Below the pieces are notes generated by a model. It searched no databases and was not told the origin of the DNA. It worked only from the letters and a program-made list of their open reading frames with translations. Source: an uncultured Nioella sp. (GTDB taxonomy: Bacteria; Pseudomonadota; Alphaproteobacteria; Rhodobacterales; Rhodobacteraceae). Taken from it: a stretch of 64,000 bases of DNA. Both the position numbers and the translations under genes were made by a program. This document shows, one piece after another, positions 52,800 through 61,788 of the stretch; position 1 is the first letter of the stretch, and each line of letters opens with the position of its first letter. The stretch is taken from the NCBI GenBank assembly GCA_947498125.1, contig CANMJH010000001.1, positions 62,001 to 126,000 on the forward strand, written 5' to 3'.

Positions 52800-52891
52800 T
52801 CTCGTCCCTTGGTTCTGTGTTTTGCTATCCGGTGCCCTATTTTCCCGAGTAGGGTAAGCAAACTCCGAAGATACAAAGTTAAGGGACGAGA
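52800..52891 (+). other. Nested inverted repeats in the 3' region of the sugar-acid operon
   Basis: TCTCGTCCCTT (52800-52810) and AAGGGACGAGA (52881-52891) are perfect 11-bp reverse complements. Inside them CCCTA and TAGGG flank TTTTCCCGAG at about 52838-52857. The transcript could fold into a large closed structure just before the terminator. Possibly a stabilised 3' end or a small RNA; function unknown. Confidence 0.4.
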
Positions 52892-52894
52892 ATT

Positions 52895-52918
52895 AGGGCC
52901 GCTTCTAGCGGCCCTTTT
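52895..52918 (+). terminator. Rho-independent terminator of the plus-strand sugar-acid operon
   Basis: Perfect stem AGGGCCGC (52895-52902) with GCGGCCCT (52908-52915), five-base loop, then TTT. The stop codon of the convergent coxI-like gene (52905-52907) lies in the loop. Confidence 0.92.
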
Positions 52919-53849
52919 CTATTGGGGTGATGGCGGCGCTGATAAAGCTGGGAAAGGCTGCGATCACTTCCGCCATTGCTGAAATAGCGATCGATGGCGC
53001 ATGGCGGAGCGACGGGACAAAGCCAATTGGCCCGTGAATGCGTGCTAGATTATCGGGATTTACACCCATCTCTTGCAGCGCCGCTAGGCGCAGGGCATGT
53101 GTTTTCCGACTGCCGAGACAGCCGATGAAACGCGCTTCAGAATTGACGGCGGACGCCAAAAGGGTGGGTTCCCAATCATGATCATGAAAGAGCGTTAAGA
53201 ATGCAGAATGCTCGTCCAGATGTAGCGGCGGTTGCGCGGCGGGGCTGGTCAGCTGATGAGGCGCGATTCTGCTATAAGACCGCGTTTCTTGCAGGTCTTC
53301 TTCTTCTGGCGAAAACAGTCGTGTTTCAAAGCCAGCCGCATCCGCAGCCGCGGCCATCGCCCGAAAGACCGCGCCGCGCCCGGCCAGCGCGAGTACCGGC
53401 TTCGGGGCATAGGAAAAGGCAAACTCGTGAAAGAGGTCAGTCTCGGCAAAAGACAGAGTCGCGGGGCGGCGATCCTGTAACTTGGTCAGAACGTGGGTCA
53501 GCTGCGCGATATCGGGCGCCGGGATAAGCGCAACCGACAAAGAGCCGCCGCAGGGAAGTTGCAAATCAAGAGCCGTGCCACCTTGCCCGTAGCGCACCAC
53601 TTTGGGCTTGCCGCTTGCAAGTGCCTGACCGGCACGCAGTTGGATATCGCGATCAATACAGCCGTTTGACAGATACCCCCACATCTCACCTTGGTCGCTG
53701 ACAACTGCCAGAGATCCCAATTCACGGGCCGATCCGCCCTGCAGGGCAATGGACACAATTAAGCAAATCGCGTGGCCGCTATCGTCCAAAGCAACGGCTT
53801 TGGCGATAACGTCCTGCGCATGCTCAAAATATGTAATCGGTTTAAGCAA
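52905..53849 (-). CDS. coxI: XdhC/CoxI family protein (CO dehydrogenase accessory)
   Basis: 314-residue XdhC-type protein. N-terminal XdhC domain with GGSARELGSLAVV and WGYLSNGCIDRDIQL (Cys placed as in the family); C-terminal Rossmann domain VLALAGRGAVFRAMA and FIGCLGSRKTHALR. XdhC proteins bind sulfurated molybdenum cofactor and help insert it. Start is TTG at 53847-53849, overlapping the coxG stop by eight bases with CAGGAATCC upstream. The symbol follows the Oligotropha coxG-H-I order and is less certain than for the structural genes. Confidence 0.85.
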   Translation of the reverse strand: MLKPITYFEHAQDVIAKAVALDDSGHAICLIVSIALQGGSARELGSLAVVSDQGEMWGYLSNGCIDRDIQLRAGQALASGKPKVVRYGQGGTALDLQLPCGGSLSVALIPAPDIAQLTHVLTKLQDRRPATLSFAETDLFHEFAFSYAPKPVLALAGRGAVFRAMAAAADAAGFETRLFSPEEEDLQETRSYSRIAPHQLTSPAAQPPLHLDEHSAFLTLFHDHDWEPTLLASAVNSEARFIGCLGSRKTHALRLAALQEMGVNPDNLARIHGPIGFVPSLRHAPSIAISAMAEVIAAFPSFISAAITPIEKGR

Positions 53850-54294
53850 CGGATTCCTGCTCTACAACTTTCGCAAAAGATTTGAAGAACTTACTAGCAA
53901 GTTTCTTTGCGGTACTCTGGATCAGGCGGCTGCCCAATTGGGCCAGTTTGCCGCCAATTTCGGCTTTTGCATCATATTCCAAAATGGTCTGATCACCCTC
54001 TGCAGTCAGCGTCACATCCGCGCCGCCTTTGGCATGACCTGCTGCGCCGCCATTGCCCTGACCGGACAGGGAAAACTGGTCTGGCGCGCCGTCTGTGTCA
54101 AGCGTGACATTGCCACCAAAGCTGGCTTTAACGGGGCCGACACGCAAGACAACTTTCGCTTCCAACTCGGTATCGGAATGTTTGATCAATTCTTCGCAAC
54201 CGGGGATGCACTGCTTGAGGATTTCCGGATCATTCAGTGCCGCATAAACGACGTCTTTCGGGGCATTGATGGTGATCTTGTCTGAGAGTTCCAT
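53842..54294 (-). CDS. coxG: CO dehydrogenase accessory protein CoxG (SRPBCC family)
   Basis: 150-residue SRPBCC-fold protein. It opens MELSDKITINAPKDVVYAALNDPEIL, typical of CoxG, with the core LIKHSDTELEAKVVLRVGPVKASFGGNVTL and a C-terminal stretch of small and charged residues (RLIQSTAKKLASKFF) that may contact the membrane. CoxG is reported to anchor or recruit CO dehydrogenase to the cytoplasmic membrane and to bind quinone. AAAAGGA precedes the ATG. It sits between a 33-codon ORF and coxI. Confidence 0.92.
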   Translation of the reverse strand: MELSDKITINAPKDVVYAALNDPEILKQCIPGCEELIKHSDTELEAKVVLRVGPVKASFGGNVTLDTDGAPDQFSLSGQGNGGAAGHAKGGADVTLTAEGDQTILEYDAKAEIGGKLAQLGSRLIQSTAKKLASKFFKSFAKVVEQESVA

Positions 54295-54309
54295 GGGATT
54301 TCCTTTTCT

Positions 54310-54411
54310 TCAACAACAGGGGAATTTGATCGATGCAAGCCGTTCAGCTTGCTCATCGGTCATGGCGTATCGCCGTTTGAGGGACGCAAAACGTTTAGTG
54401 AGCCATTTCAT
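54310..54411 (-). CDS. Small ORF (33 codons) in the cox cluster
   Basis: Seen: an ATG at 54409-54411 with AAAAGGAGA seven bases upstream, the strongest type of Shine-Dalgarno, overlapping the last codons of the nucleotidyltransferase gene and ending 15 bp before coxG. The product starts MKWLTKRFASLKRRYAM, has an acidic middle (TDEQAERLASI) and ends KFPCC. It is basic at the start and carries a vicinal cysteine pair at the C-terminus. Overlap of both neighbours' regulatory signals and its position in a tight operon support a real gene. No family recognised; could be a cofactor or CoxG partner peptide (speculation). Confidence 0.6.
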   Translation of the reverse strand: MKWLTKRFASLKRRYAMTDEQAERLASIKFPCC

Positions 54412-55015
54412 TGAAGTCTCCTTTTGCGTGGGTTTGATATGCCGCGTATTCAGCGGGCGTATCGATGTCGGCATAAAAGCCGGGGCCGGGCAGCGGCAGC
54501 ATTTGGCAACACTCTGGATGGTCGCGCGTAAACCGCATGCAGCCCGGTTTATTTGGATTTTCGAAAAGCCGGGGCCTTAGCGGATTTGGCAAAACTATTG
54601 GATTGCCGCGCTTCCCCTTATGGGTTGGGATCGTGATCTTGCCTTCATCTGCAAGCGTGTGCGCCGCCATCAGGTCGCTTAGGTCCTCAGCTCGAAGCAG
54701 CGGTTGATCTCCAAGCCCGATTAAGATCGCTTGTGCGGCAAGGCTTTGAGACAGGCCCATCGCGACCGAGCTTTGCTGGCCGCTCTCAAACGCTGGATTT
54801 TGGCAAATGGAAACGTTCAGCCCACCCAGAGCGGCGCGGATCTTTTCGGAGTCAAAACCGGTGACGACCGTCACGTGACCGTCGATTGCGTCCAAATAGG
54901 TCTGGACGACCTTGCGCACCATTGGCTGGCTGTCCACCTCAAGCAGCAGCTTGTTTACCGCGCCCATTCGGGTCGACGTTCCGGCCGCCAATATGATCGC
55001 GTCGAAATTAGCCAT
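54395..55015 (-). CDS. MobA-like molybdenum cofactor nucleotidyltransferase (predicted MCD-forming)
   Basis: 206-residue NTP-transferase of the MobA/MocA type. N-terminal motif FDAIILAAGTSTRMGAVNKL contains the nucleotide-binding LAAGxSxRMG loop, with the lysine of MGAVNK. GDQPLLRAEDL carries the Mg-binding Asp. C-terminal KGNPIVLP-like RGNPIVLP follows. CO dehydrogenase uses molybdopterin cytosine dinucleotide, so a cytidylyltransferase (MocA) role is expected here. It overlaps coxF by eight bases and the small ORF by 17 bases. Confidence 0.85.
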   Translation of the reverse strand: MANFDAIILAAGTSTRMGAVNKLLLEVDSQPMVRKVVQTYLDAIDGHVTVVTGFDSEKIRAALGGLNVSICQNPAFESGQQSSVAMGLSQSLAAQAILIGLGDQPLLRAEDLSDLMAAHTLADEGKITIPTHKGKRGNPIVLPNPLRPRLFENPNKPGCMRFTRDHPECCQMLPLPGPGFYADIDTPAEYAAYQTHAKGDFNEMAH

Positions 55016-55793
55016 CGGAGGCCGCTCCGGCCAGCTTTGTTCGCCGCACCGAGATTAGTTCGGCCAAGATCGACAAGGCAATTTCTTCTGCGGTGACCGC
55101 CCCGATATTGATGCCAGCCGGGGCTTTAATGCGGTCAATGTCAGAAGTGGGGGTGCCTTTTGCTGTTAGTTTCGCCGCAAGTGAGGCGAATTTCTTGGTG
55201 CTTCCGACAAATGCAATGTGATCGGCTCCCTTTGCCAACGCGCCCTCTAGCGCGTCCAGATCACCTTGGCCTTGCGTTGCGATAATGATTGCGCGTTTTC
55301 CGCCCGATTGAGGGCCGGTAAGGTCAGCGCTGACATTCCATTGGAATTGAGGGGCAAGTTGGGTCAGGGCAGCAGCCACCGGGGACGCACCAAGGATCAC
55401 AAGGTCTGGCATGGGCAGGCACGGCTCTATGAATAGGTCGACGGTGCCTTTTGAGGGGCACCCGTTGCGGGAAAATGTAACGCCGTCCACTTTTTCTCCG
55501 GCGGTGACACCTTTATCTGCCAAATCATCTTCGGGCGTGACCGAGACAAGTTGCGGCTCGCCTGATTGCAGGGCAGCCAGCGTTGCGCGTTTCACCGCGC
55601 CGCGTGTGCAGCCGCCGCCAAGGAAGCCCGCTAGGATCGTTCCTTCTGCATCGACAAGCGCCTTGGCCCCGGGTTTGGCGGCGGTTGATCCTGCGGTTCG
55701 GATGATCGTCACAAAGGCAAAGGGCGCGCGATCATCGCGCAGCATTTCGGCCTTGGCGGACACTTCAGGGGGCAAGTGATCGATATAGCTCAT
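55008..55793 (-). CDS. coxF: CO dehydrogenase accessory protein CoxF (XdhC family)
   Basis: 261-residue XdhC-family protein. N-terminal domain TIIRTAGSTAAKPGAKALV and AGFLGGGCTRGAVKRA, with the conserved Cys; C-terminal Rossmann domain DLVILGASPVAAALTQL. Expected role: delivery or sulfuration of the Mo cofactor into CoxL. It overlaps coxE by four bases. With the coxI-like gene this cluster has two XdhC paralogues, as in Oligotropha carboxidovorans. Confidence 0.88.
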   Translation of the reverse strand: MSYIDHLPPEVSAKAEMLRDDRAPFAFVTIIRTAGSTAAKPGAKALVDAEGTILAGFLGGGCTRGAVKRATLAALQSGEPQLVSVTPEDDLADKGVTAGEKVDGVTFSRNGCPSKGTVDLFIEPCLPMPDLVILGASPVAAALTQLAPQFQWNVSADLTGPQSGGKRAIIIATQGQGDLDALEGALAKGADHIAFVGSTKKFASLAAKLTAKGTPTSDIDRIKAPAGINIGAVTAEEIALSILAELISVRRTKLAGAASDG

Positions 55794-56974
55794 AATTTCG
55801 CAAGCTCCTGTTCCAATGCAGCCAGATCAGCCAAGGTGCCGGCCGCGCAGAAATGATCGAGATGGGGCAGGGCCGCGGCCATGCCGGCGGCAATCGGTGC
55901 GTAGTCGCGCCAGCCTTTCAGCGGGTTCAGCCAAAGTGTTTTACAGCCGCGTTTGCGTAGTTTGGCCATTGCGGTGCCCATCAGATCGGGCTCGGCCGTG
56001 TCGTAGCCATCTGAAAGGATCATCACGACGCTGCGCCCATCAACGAATTTGCGGGCATAGGTTTCTGAAAACCGCGCCAGACAATGCCCAATGCGGCTAC
56101 CGCCCCCAAAGCCATCGGCCATCAGCGACATCCGCCCAATTGCGCGCATCGGATCTTTGTCGCGCAGCGCGCCGGTGATGCGCACAAGCCGGGTGTGAAA
56201 GAGATAGGCATCCGCATCCGGGTCATTGCGTAAAAGCGCGGCAATGAAGGCCAGAAAGACCTGCGCATAAACGCTCATCGATCCTGAAACATCGCAGAGC
56301 ACAACAATCTTGCGGGCGCGGTCGGGGCGTTTCTTCTTGATCAGGGTTAAAGGTTCGCCGCCTGTTGCAAGGCTGCGCCGCATGGTCTTGCGAAAATTCA
56401 GACGATCCCCCTTCAGTGCCGCTATTCGGCGGCGCGAACGTTTGTCTCGCAGCGCGGCACCAAGGCGGCGGGCGACATCTTCGGCCCGCGCGATATCTTC
56501 GGGGCGGACAAGCTCGCGCAGATCTTTGCGCATGAGGTTGCGCACCTCTGTGGCCACAAGTTTGCCTTCGCCATCGCTTTCAGCCTCGCCATCGCCGCCA
56601 TCTGGCGTGGTGGCCTCACCCGCGCCGCCGCCCGCTTCGCCTTGGGCGTCTCGGGACGAATGGACGTTATCTTGTGCCGTTGAGGTCGAGGATTTCGGAA
56701 TGACCTTTGAATGCACACGGCCTGCATCCATCCAATAGCTGTCAAAGAGCGCGTCAAACTGCGTTGTCTCGTCTTTGCTTCCCGTACAGATCGCACGAAG
56801 CGCCCGTTTCGCGTCACTTGGGTTTGAGGCGTTCACATGTGTCAGAGCCGCGAGGGCCGTGTCAGCCTCGGCCACGCCCAGCTTCAGGCCGTTCTCGCGC
56901 AAATGCGCCAGAAAACCCGCAACACGCGCGGCGGGGCCGGGGTCGCGGCCTGCAAATTTGGTGACCCGGCTCAT
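55790..56974 (-). CDS. coxE: VWA-domain protein CoxE
   Basis: 394-residue protein. A helical N-terminal region is followed by a charged low-complexity linker (about 110-140: Gly/Glu/Asp rich), then a von Willebrand A domain with the MIDAS motif IVVLCDVSGSMSVYAQ near 225-240, RIGHCLARFSETYA and MILSDGYDTAEP. With the MoxR-type ATPase CoxD it is expected to form a chaperone that assembles the Cu-S-Mo site of CO dehydrogenase. It overlaps coxD and coxF by four bases each. Confidence 0.92.
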   Translation of the reverse strand: MSRVTKFAGRDPGPAARVAGFLAHLRENGLKLGVAEADTALAALTHVNASNPSDAKRALRAICTGSKDETTQFDALFDSYWMDAGRVHSKVIPKSSTSTAQDNVHSSRDAQGEAGGGAGEATTPDGGDGEAESDGEGKLVATEVRNLMRKDLRELVRPEDIARAEDVARRLGAALRDKRSRRRIAALKGDRLNFRKTMRRSLATGGEPLTLIKKKRPDRARKIVVLCDVSGSMSVYAQVFLAFIAALLRNDPDADAYLFHTRLVRITGALRDKDPMRAIGRMSLMADGFGGGSRIGHCLARFSETYARKFVDGRSVVMILSDGYDTAEPDLMGTAMAKLRKRGCKTLWLNPLKGWRDYAPIAAGMAAALPHLDHFCAAGTLADLAALEQELAKL

Positions 56975-57846
56975 GCAGCCCGCCCGGCAAGACGCTGCGA
57001 GACTTCGGTCGTCACCTGCGCCTGATCAGATTGGGTTTTTAGCAAGGTTGTCAGGGTATGCTGCAAGATGGCCGGATCGCTGGTCAAATCGGCGACACCA
57101 AGCCCCATCAGGGCGGCGGCAAAATCTAACATCTCGGCAATGCCCGGAACTTTTTCCAGCTCTTCGCCGCGCAGCTTTTGAACAAAGCCGACGATCTGCG
57201 CGCCAAGATGCGCTTCAACATCAGGGCAGCGTGCTTGCAGAATTGCCAATTCCGTCTCGCGGCTTGGATAATCGAGGTAAGAATAAAGGCAGCGGCGGCG
57301 CAGCGCGTCAGACAGATCGCGCGTGCCGTTCGAGGTCAGGATGACGATCGGTTTGGTCGTTGCATTGATTGTGCCCAGCTCAGGAATTGTCACCTGATAT
57401 TCGGCCAAAACTTCGAGCAGATAGGCCTCAAACTCTTCATCCGCGCGGTCGATTTCGTCGATCAGCAGCACCGGACGCTGTTCTTGTGTGATCGCTGCCA
57501 ACAGCGGACGTTCCAGCAAGAAATCGCGTGAAAAGATGCGCGCTTCGACGCTTTGGCCGGTCTCGCCATCTTCGGCTGCGGCGCGGATGGTCAAAAGCTG
57601 GCGCTGGTAGTTCCATTCATAAATGGCCTGCGCGGCGTCCAAACCTTCATAGCATTGCAGCCGGATCAGTTTGGTATCGCGTGAGGCCGCCAGAACGCGG
57701 GCCACTTCGGTTTTCCCGACACCAGCAGCCCCTTCCAGCAAGAGCGGGCGTTCCAGCGATAGGGCGAGATGCAGCGCCATCGCCAAATCGTCACTGGCCA
57801 CGTAGCTCTGATCTGCCAAAGCAGTTTTTAGAGTCGTCCAAGTCAT
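56971..57846 (-). CDS. coxD: MoxR-family AAA+ ATPase CoxD
   Basis: 291-residue AAA+ ATPase. Walker A LLEGAAGVGKTEVARV near residue 37, Walker B VLLIDEIDRADEEFEAYLLE near 120, sensor 1 ILTSNGTRDLSDALRRRC near 165. CoxD is required for sulfuration and copper insertion at the active site in Oligotropha. The ATG at 57844-57846 is preferred over a TTG two codons upstream. It follows coxL after a 56-bp gap with a GC-rich hairpin. Confidence 0.92.
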   Translation of the reverse strand: MTWTTLKTALADQSYVASDDLAMALHLALSLERPLLLEGAAGVGKTEVARVLAASRDTKLIRLQCYEGLDAAQAIYEWNYQRQLLTIRAAAEDGETGQSVEARIFSRDFLLERPLLAAITQEQRPVLLIDEIDRADEEFEAYLLEVLAEYQVTIPELGTINATTKPIVILTSNGTRDLSDALRRRCLYSYLDYPSRETELAILQARCPDVEAHLGAQIVGFVQKLRGEELEKVPGIAEMLDFAAALMGLGVADLTSDPAILQHTLTTLLKTQSDQAQVTTEVSQRLAGRAA

Positions 57847-57862
57847 ATTCAATTACCCCGTG

Positions 57863-57891
57863 GGGCAGGGCGGCATAAGGCAGCCCTGCCC
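57863..57891 (-). promoter_or_regulatory. Intercistronic hairpin between coxL and coxD
   Basis: Perfect 9-bp GC-rich stem GGGCAGGGC (57863-57871) with GCCCTGCCC (57883-57891), 11-base loop, no T-run. Lies 11 bp after the coxL stop and 16 bp before the coxD start, so it may stabilise the coxMSL part of the transcript over the maturation genes. Confidence 0.6.
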
Positions 57892-57902
57892 AAGTGATCT
57901 GC

Positions 57903-60320
57903 TTAGTCGTGCAGACCCAGACCGTTTGCGGTTTTCCAGATGCGCCAGTGATCGTGGGGCATTTGGGTGTGACGCAGGCCAAAGGCCTTAAACGCGTCAT
58001 TCACCGCGTTCGAGAAACACGGCACGCCGCCCACGTGGGGGCTTTCGCCGACGCCCTTCGCCCCGATGGGGTGATGCGGGCTGGGGGTGACGGTGTAATC
58101 CGTCTCGTAATTTGGCGTCTCCCATGCGGTTGGCAGGAAGAAATCCATGAGCGTGCCGGTCTTGACGTTGCCCATATCATCATAGGCAATTTCTTGACCC
58201 AAGGCTACGGCAAGCGCCTCGGTCAAGCCGCCATGAACCTGACCCTCGATGACCATCGGGTTGATCCGTGTGCCGCAATCATCCAGCGCATAGAAACGGC
58301 GGATATCAGGAACGCCTGTATCAACATCGATATCCATGACGCAGACATAAGCGCCAAAGGGATAGGTCATGTTGGGCGGATCATAGTAGCTGACCGCCTC
58401 AAGCCCCGGTTCAACGCCCGGAATGGCTTGGTTGTAGGCCGCATAGGCGATTTCTTTCATCGTCTTGAACCGCTCTGGTGCGCCTTTGACCACAAAACGG
58501 TCGACGTCAAATTCAACGTCATCGTCATGCACTTCCAGAAGGTAGGCTGCAATCATCTGCGCTTTTGCGCGAATTTTGCGACCGGCCATGGCCGTAGCTG
58601 CGCCCGCGACCGGAGTAGACCGGGACCCGTAGGTGCCAAGCCCGTAAGGCGCGGTATCTGTGTCGCCTTCTTCGATCGTGATGCTATCGGCCGAGATGCC
58701 AATCTCAGAGGCAAGGATCTGCGCGAATGTTGTCGCGTGGCCCTGGCCTTGTGAAATCGTCCCCAGGCGGGCAATTGCCGAACCGGTGGGGTGGATACGG
58801 ATCTCGCAGCTGTCAAACATGCCCATCCCAAGGATGTCGCAGTTTTTGACCGGGCCCGCGCCGACGATCTCGGTAAAGAACGATAGGCCAATGCCCATCA
58901 GCTTACGGGTTTTGCCTGCTTTGAAATCCTCAACCCGCTGCGCTTGCTCGGCGCGCAAACCGTCATAATCGACGGCCTTAAGGGCCTTATCCCAAGCCGT
59001 GTGGTAATCGCCGCTATCATATTCCCATCCAAGCGCAGCCTTGTAGGGGAACTGCTCTTTCTTGATGAAGTTGATACGGCGAAGTTCGGCTGGATCCATA
59101 TTTAGCTCGATAGCCAGAACTTCGATCATCCGCTCGATGAAATACACCGCCTCGGTCACCCGGAAGGAACAGCGATACGAGACGCCGCCGGGCGCTTTGT
59201 TGGTATAGACACCATCAACGCCCAGATAGGCGACGGGGATGTCGTAAGAACCGGTACAGATGTTCATGAAGCCAGCGGGGAACTTGGTCGGGTCCGCGCA
59301 GGCGTCAAACGCTCCGTGATCTGCTGTCACGTGGCAATGAACACTGGTGATCTTGCCTTCTTTCGTGGCGCTGATCTTGCCCTTCATCCAATAGTCCCGC
59401 GCAAAGGCCGTGGACATCAGGTTTTCCATCCGGTCTTCGATCCATTTGACCGGCTTGCCGGTGACAATCGAGGCCACGATCGAGCAGACATAGCCGGGAT
59501 AGACCCCAACTTTGTTGCCAAAGCCGCCGCCGATATCAGGCGAGATGACGCGGATATTGTGCTCTTCGATGCCAGATAGAAGCGAGGCAACGGTGCGCAC
59601 GACATGCGGCGCTTGGAACGTGCCCCAAAGCGTCAGCTTGCCATTGACCTTGTCCATGGACGCAACAGAGCCGCAGGTTTCCAAGGGGCAGGGGTGGGTC
59701 CGGTGATAATAGAACATATCCTCGGCAACCACTTCGGCCTCGTCCAAGACCTCGTTGGTGGCTTTCTCATCCCCAACTTCCCACGTGAAGATGTGGTTAT
59801 GATGCTTGCGCGGACCATGCGCGCCATCTGCTGTAGGGTCCAAATCTTCGCGCAGAACCACGTCGGATTCCAGCGATTTGAACGGATCGACGATCACTGG
59901 AAGCTCTTCGTATTCTACTTCCACCAATTCGACGGCGTCTGCCGCAATATAGCGGTCTTTGGCCACGACAAAGGCCACTTCCTGACCCTGGAACAGCACT
60001 TTGCCATCGGCCAGAACCATCTGCTTGTCACCGGCCAGTGTGGGCATCCAATGCAAGCCAAGCGGCTCAAGATCTTTGGCCGTCAGAACCGCAACCACGC
60101 CGTCCAGCGCCATAGCGGCGTCGATATTGATCGATTTGATGCGGGCGTGCGCATAGGGAGAGCGCACAAAGTCACTATGCAACATGCCGGGCAGCTTCAC
60201 GTCATCGACATAGTTGCCTTTGCCTTGGGTGAACCGGACATCCTCAACGCGTTTGCGTGAACAGCCCATGCCTTTGAGATTGGCGACGCGTTCGTCGCGA
60301 TCTGGTGTCAAATCGTTCAT
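57903..60320 (-). CDS. coxL: Aerobic CO dehydrogenase large subunit, form I (CoxL)
   Basis: 805-residue molybdenum-copper subunit oxidising CO to CO2. The form I active-site loop reads SYRCSFR at residues 381-387, with Cys384 as the copper ligand (Cys388 in Oligotropha, whose loop is AYRCSFR); the usual first Ala is Ser here. Other cofactor segments: GGGFGNK near 264-270, [15 protein letters not shown] near 525, [13 protein letters not shown] near 760 with the catalytic Glu. Length matches form I CoxL. AAAGGAGG precedes the ATG, which overlaps the coxS stop by four bases. Form II enzymes have AYRGAGR, so the CO-oxidising type is well supported. Confidence 0.96.
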   Translation of the reverse strand: MNDLTPDRDERVANLKGMGCSRKRVEDVRFTQGKGNYVDDVKLPGMLHSDFVRSPYAHARIKSINIDAAMALDGVVAVLTAKDLEPLGLHWMPTLAGDKQMVLADGKVLFQGQEVAFVVAKDRYIAADAVELVEVEYEELPVIVDPFKSLESDVVLREDLDPTADGAHGPRKHHNHIFTWEVGDEKATNEVLDEAEVVAEDMFYYHRTHPCPLETCGSVASMDKVNGKLTLWGTFQAPHVVRTVASLLSGIEEHNIRVISPDIGGGFGNKVGVYPGYVCSIVASIVTGKPVKWIEDRMENLMSTAFARDYWMKGKISATKEGKITSVHCHVTADHGAFDACADPTKFPAGFMNICTGSYDIPVAYLGVDGVYTNKAPGGVSYRCSFRVTEAVYFIERMIEVLAIELNMDPAELRRINFIKKEQFPYKAALGWEYDSGDYHTAWDKALKAVDYDGLRAEQAQRVEDFKAGKTRKLMGIGLSFFTEIVGAGPVKNCDILGMGMFDSCEIRIHPTGSAIARLGTISQGQGHATTFAQILASEIGISADSITIEEGDTDTAPYGLGTYGSRSTPVAGAATAMAGRKIRAKAQMIAAYLLEVHDDDVEFDVDRFVVKGAPERFKTMKEIAYAAYNQAIPGVEPGLEAVSYYDPPNMTYPFGAYVCVMDIDVDTGVPDIRRFYALDDCGTRINPMVIEGQVHGGLTEALAVALGQEIAYDDMGNVKTGTLMDFFLPTAWETPNYETDYTVTPSPHHPIGAKGVGESPHVGGVPCFSNAVNDAFKAFGLRHTQMPHDHWRIWKTANGLGLHD

Positions 60321-60811
60321 TGTGCCGCCTCCTTTGCGCCGTTCAATTCAGACGCAGCCGCCAAAACGGATTTCACAATGTTCTGATAGCCTGTGCAGCG
60401 GCAGATATTGCCTGCCATTCCAAAGCGAACGTCTTCTTCCGTTGGGTTCGGGTTTTCTTCAAGCAGCTTGGTGGCGCGGGTGATCATGCCGGGCGTGCAA
60501 AAGCCGCATTGCAGGCCGTGATGCTCACGAAAGGCCTCTTGCAAAACATGCAGGTTATCGGGGTTGCCGATCCCTTCAATGGTAGTGATCTCGGCGCCGT
60601 TGGCTTGCGCGACGAAGACAGTGCATGACTTAACCGATTTGCCGTCCAGCGTCACGGTGCAGGCCCCACAATGGGTTGTTTCACAGCCCACATGCGGGCC
60701 GGTCAGGTTCAGTTTTTCGCGAAGCGCGTAGATCAGCAATTCGCGAGGCTCGGCGAGGAATTCGTGATCCTCTCCATTCACGTTGAGCTTAACGTGCATT
60801 TTATCTGTCAT
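60317..60811 (-). CDS. coxS: CO dehydrogenase small subunit, 2x[2Fe-2S] (CoxS)
   Basis: 164-residue iron-sulfur subunit. N-terminal plant-ferredoxin-like cluster ligands Cys43, Cys48, Cys51 and Cys63 ([13 protein letters not shown]); C-terminal cluster ligands Cys102, Cys105, Cys137 and Cys139 ([16 protein letters not shown]). Passes electrons from the Mo site to the FAD of CoxM. GGGAGG precedes the ATG. Order coxM-S-L is that of form I clusters. Confidence 0.96.
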   Translation of the reverse strand: MTDKMHVKLNVNGEDHEFLAEPRELLIYALREKLNLTGPHVGCETTHCGACTVTLDGKSVKSCTVFVAQANGAEITTIEGIGNPDNLHVLQEAFREHHGLQCGFCTPGMITRATKLLEENPNPTEEDVRFGMAGNICRCTGYQNIVKSVLAAASELNGAKEAAQ

Positions 60812-60822
60812 AGTATCCTCCC

Positions 60823-61677
60823 TTACGCGCGTGACGCTGCACGAGCGATAGCGCGGCGCAGGATCGTTGCTGCAGCATGGCGCTTAAATTCGATTGGTCC
60901 GCGATTGTCCTCTGTTGGGTCAATATCGCCCAACATGGCTTCGACGGCAGCGTCAACGGCGGCGCCATCCAAGGATGTCCCCGTCAAGGCGTCGGCGGCA
61001 GCTTCGGACCAAATCGGCGTGTCGCTAAGATTGGTCATTGCGATGGATGCGAAGGTGCAATTTCCTCCTTCCATCACCAGCTGAACGGCAGCCGCGGCAG
61101 TGGCATAGTCGCCAATTTTGCGCTTTTGCTTTTCATAAGCATAGCCGCCATTTGGAACGGCAAAGCTAATCGCGGTCAGAATTTCTTCATCCTCGCGCTC
61201 GGTCATATAAGCGGCTTCATAGAAATCGCGGGCGGGCACTTTGCGCTCGCCATCAGGACCGAATAGCGTGAAACTTGCATCGAGGCATTGCATCAACCCG
61301 GGCATGTCATTGCCGGGATCACCATTTGCGACATTACCGCCAATGGTGCCCATGTAACGAACCTGAGGGTCCGCGATCTGAAGTGCAGCTTCGCGCAGAA
61401 TGGGCGCCGCGGCGGTCAAATCTGCACTGTCGATAAGCTCGGCTTGCGTGGTCATCGCACCAATGGTGACAGTGCCGTCAGAAACCGAAATTCCGGATAA
61501 CCCTTCCACATCCTGTATATCAATCAGATGCGGCACATCGGCCATGCGCAGTTTCATCATAGGGATAAGGCTGTGCCCACCCGCTACGACGCGCGCATCG
61601 TCGCCATGCTCTTCTAGAATGCTGATTACCCCTGCGAGATCGGTAGGCCTATAGTACTCGAACTTGGCTGGAATCAT
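60823..61677 (-). CDS. coxM: CO dehydrogenase medium subunit, FAD-binding (CoxM)
   Basis: 284-residue flavoprotein subunit. FAD motifs [13 protein letters not shown] near 33-45 and [16 protein letters not shown] near 110-125 are those of CoxM/xanthine dehydrogenase FAD domains. The C-terminal CO_deh_flav_C domain follows. The ATG at 61675-61677 ([11 protein letters not shown]) is chosen because GGGAGG lies upstream and this is the usual CoxM start; the frame extends further 5' without support. First structural gene, 111 bp after coxC. Confidence 0.95.
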   Translation of the reverse strand: MIPAKFEYYRPTDLAGVISILEEHGDDARVVAGGHSLIPMMKLRMADVPHLIDIQDVEGLSGISVSDGTVTIGAMTTQAELIDSADLTAAAPILREAALQIADPQVRYMGTIGGNVANGDPGNDMPGLMQCLDASFTLFGPDGERKVPARDFYEAAYMTEREDEEILTAISFAVPNGGYAYEKQKRKIGDYATAAAAVQLVMEGGNCTFASIAMTNLSDTPIWSEAAADALTGTSLDGAAVDAAVEAMLGDIDPTEDNRGPIEFKRHAAATILRRAIARAASRA

Positions 61678-61788
61678 TGTGTGTCCTCCCTTCACCAATT
61701 CATCTTGCGTGACGGAGACCATGCATACCGATGTGTGCCCAGACCCGGGCGAACTCATCAAAATAGCTTGTTTTGCACGAAATGCGCT

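Noticed and set aside
57903-60320. Form II (BMS-type) CO dehydrogenase homologue or generic xanthine dehydrogenase
   Set aside because: The Cys-containing SYRCSFR loop, M-S-L gene order and full coxC/D/E/F/G set indicate form I.
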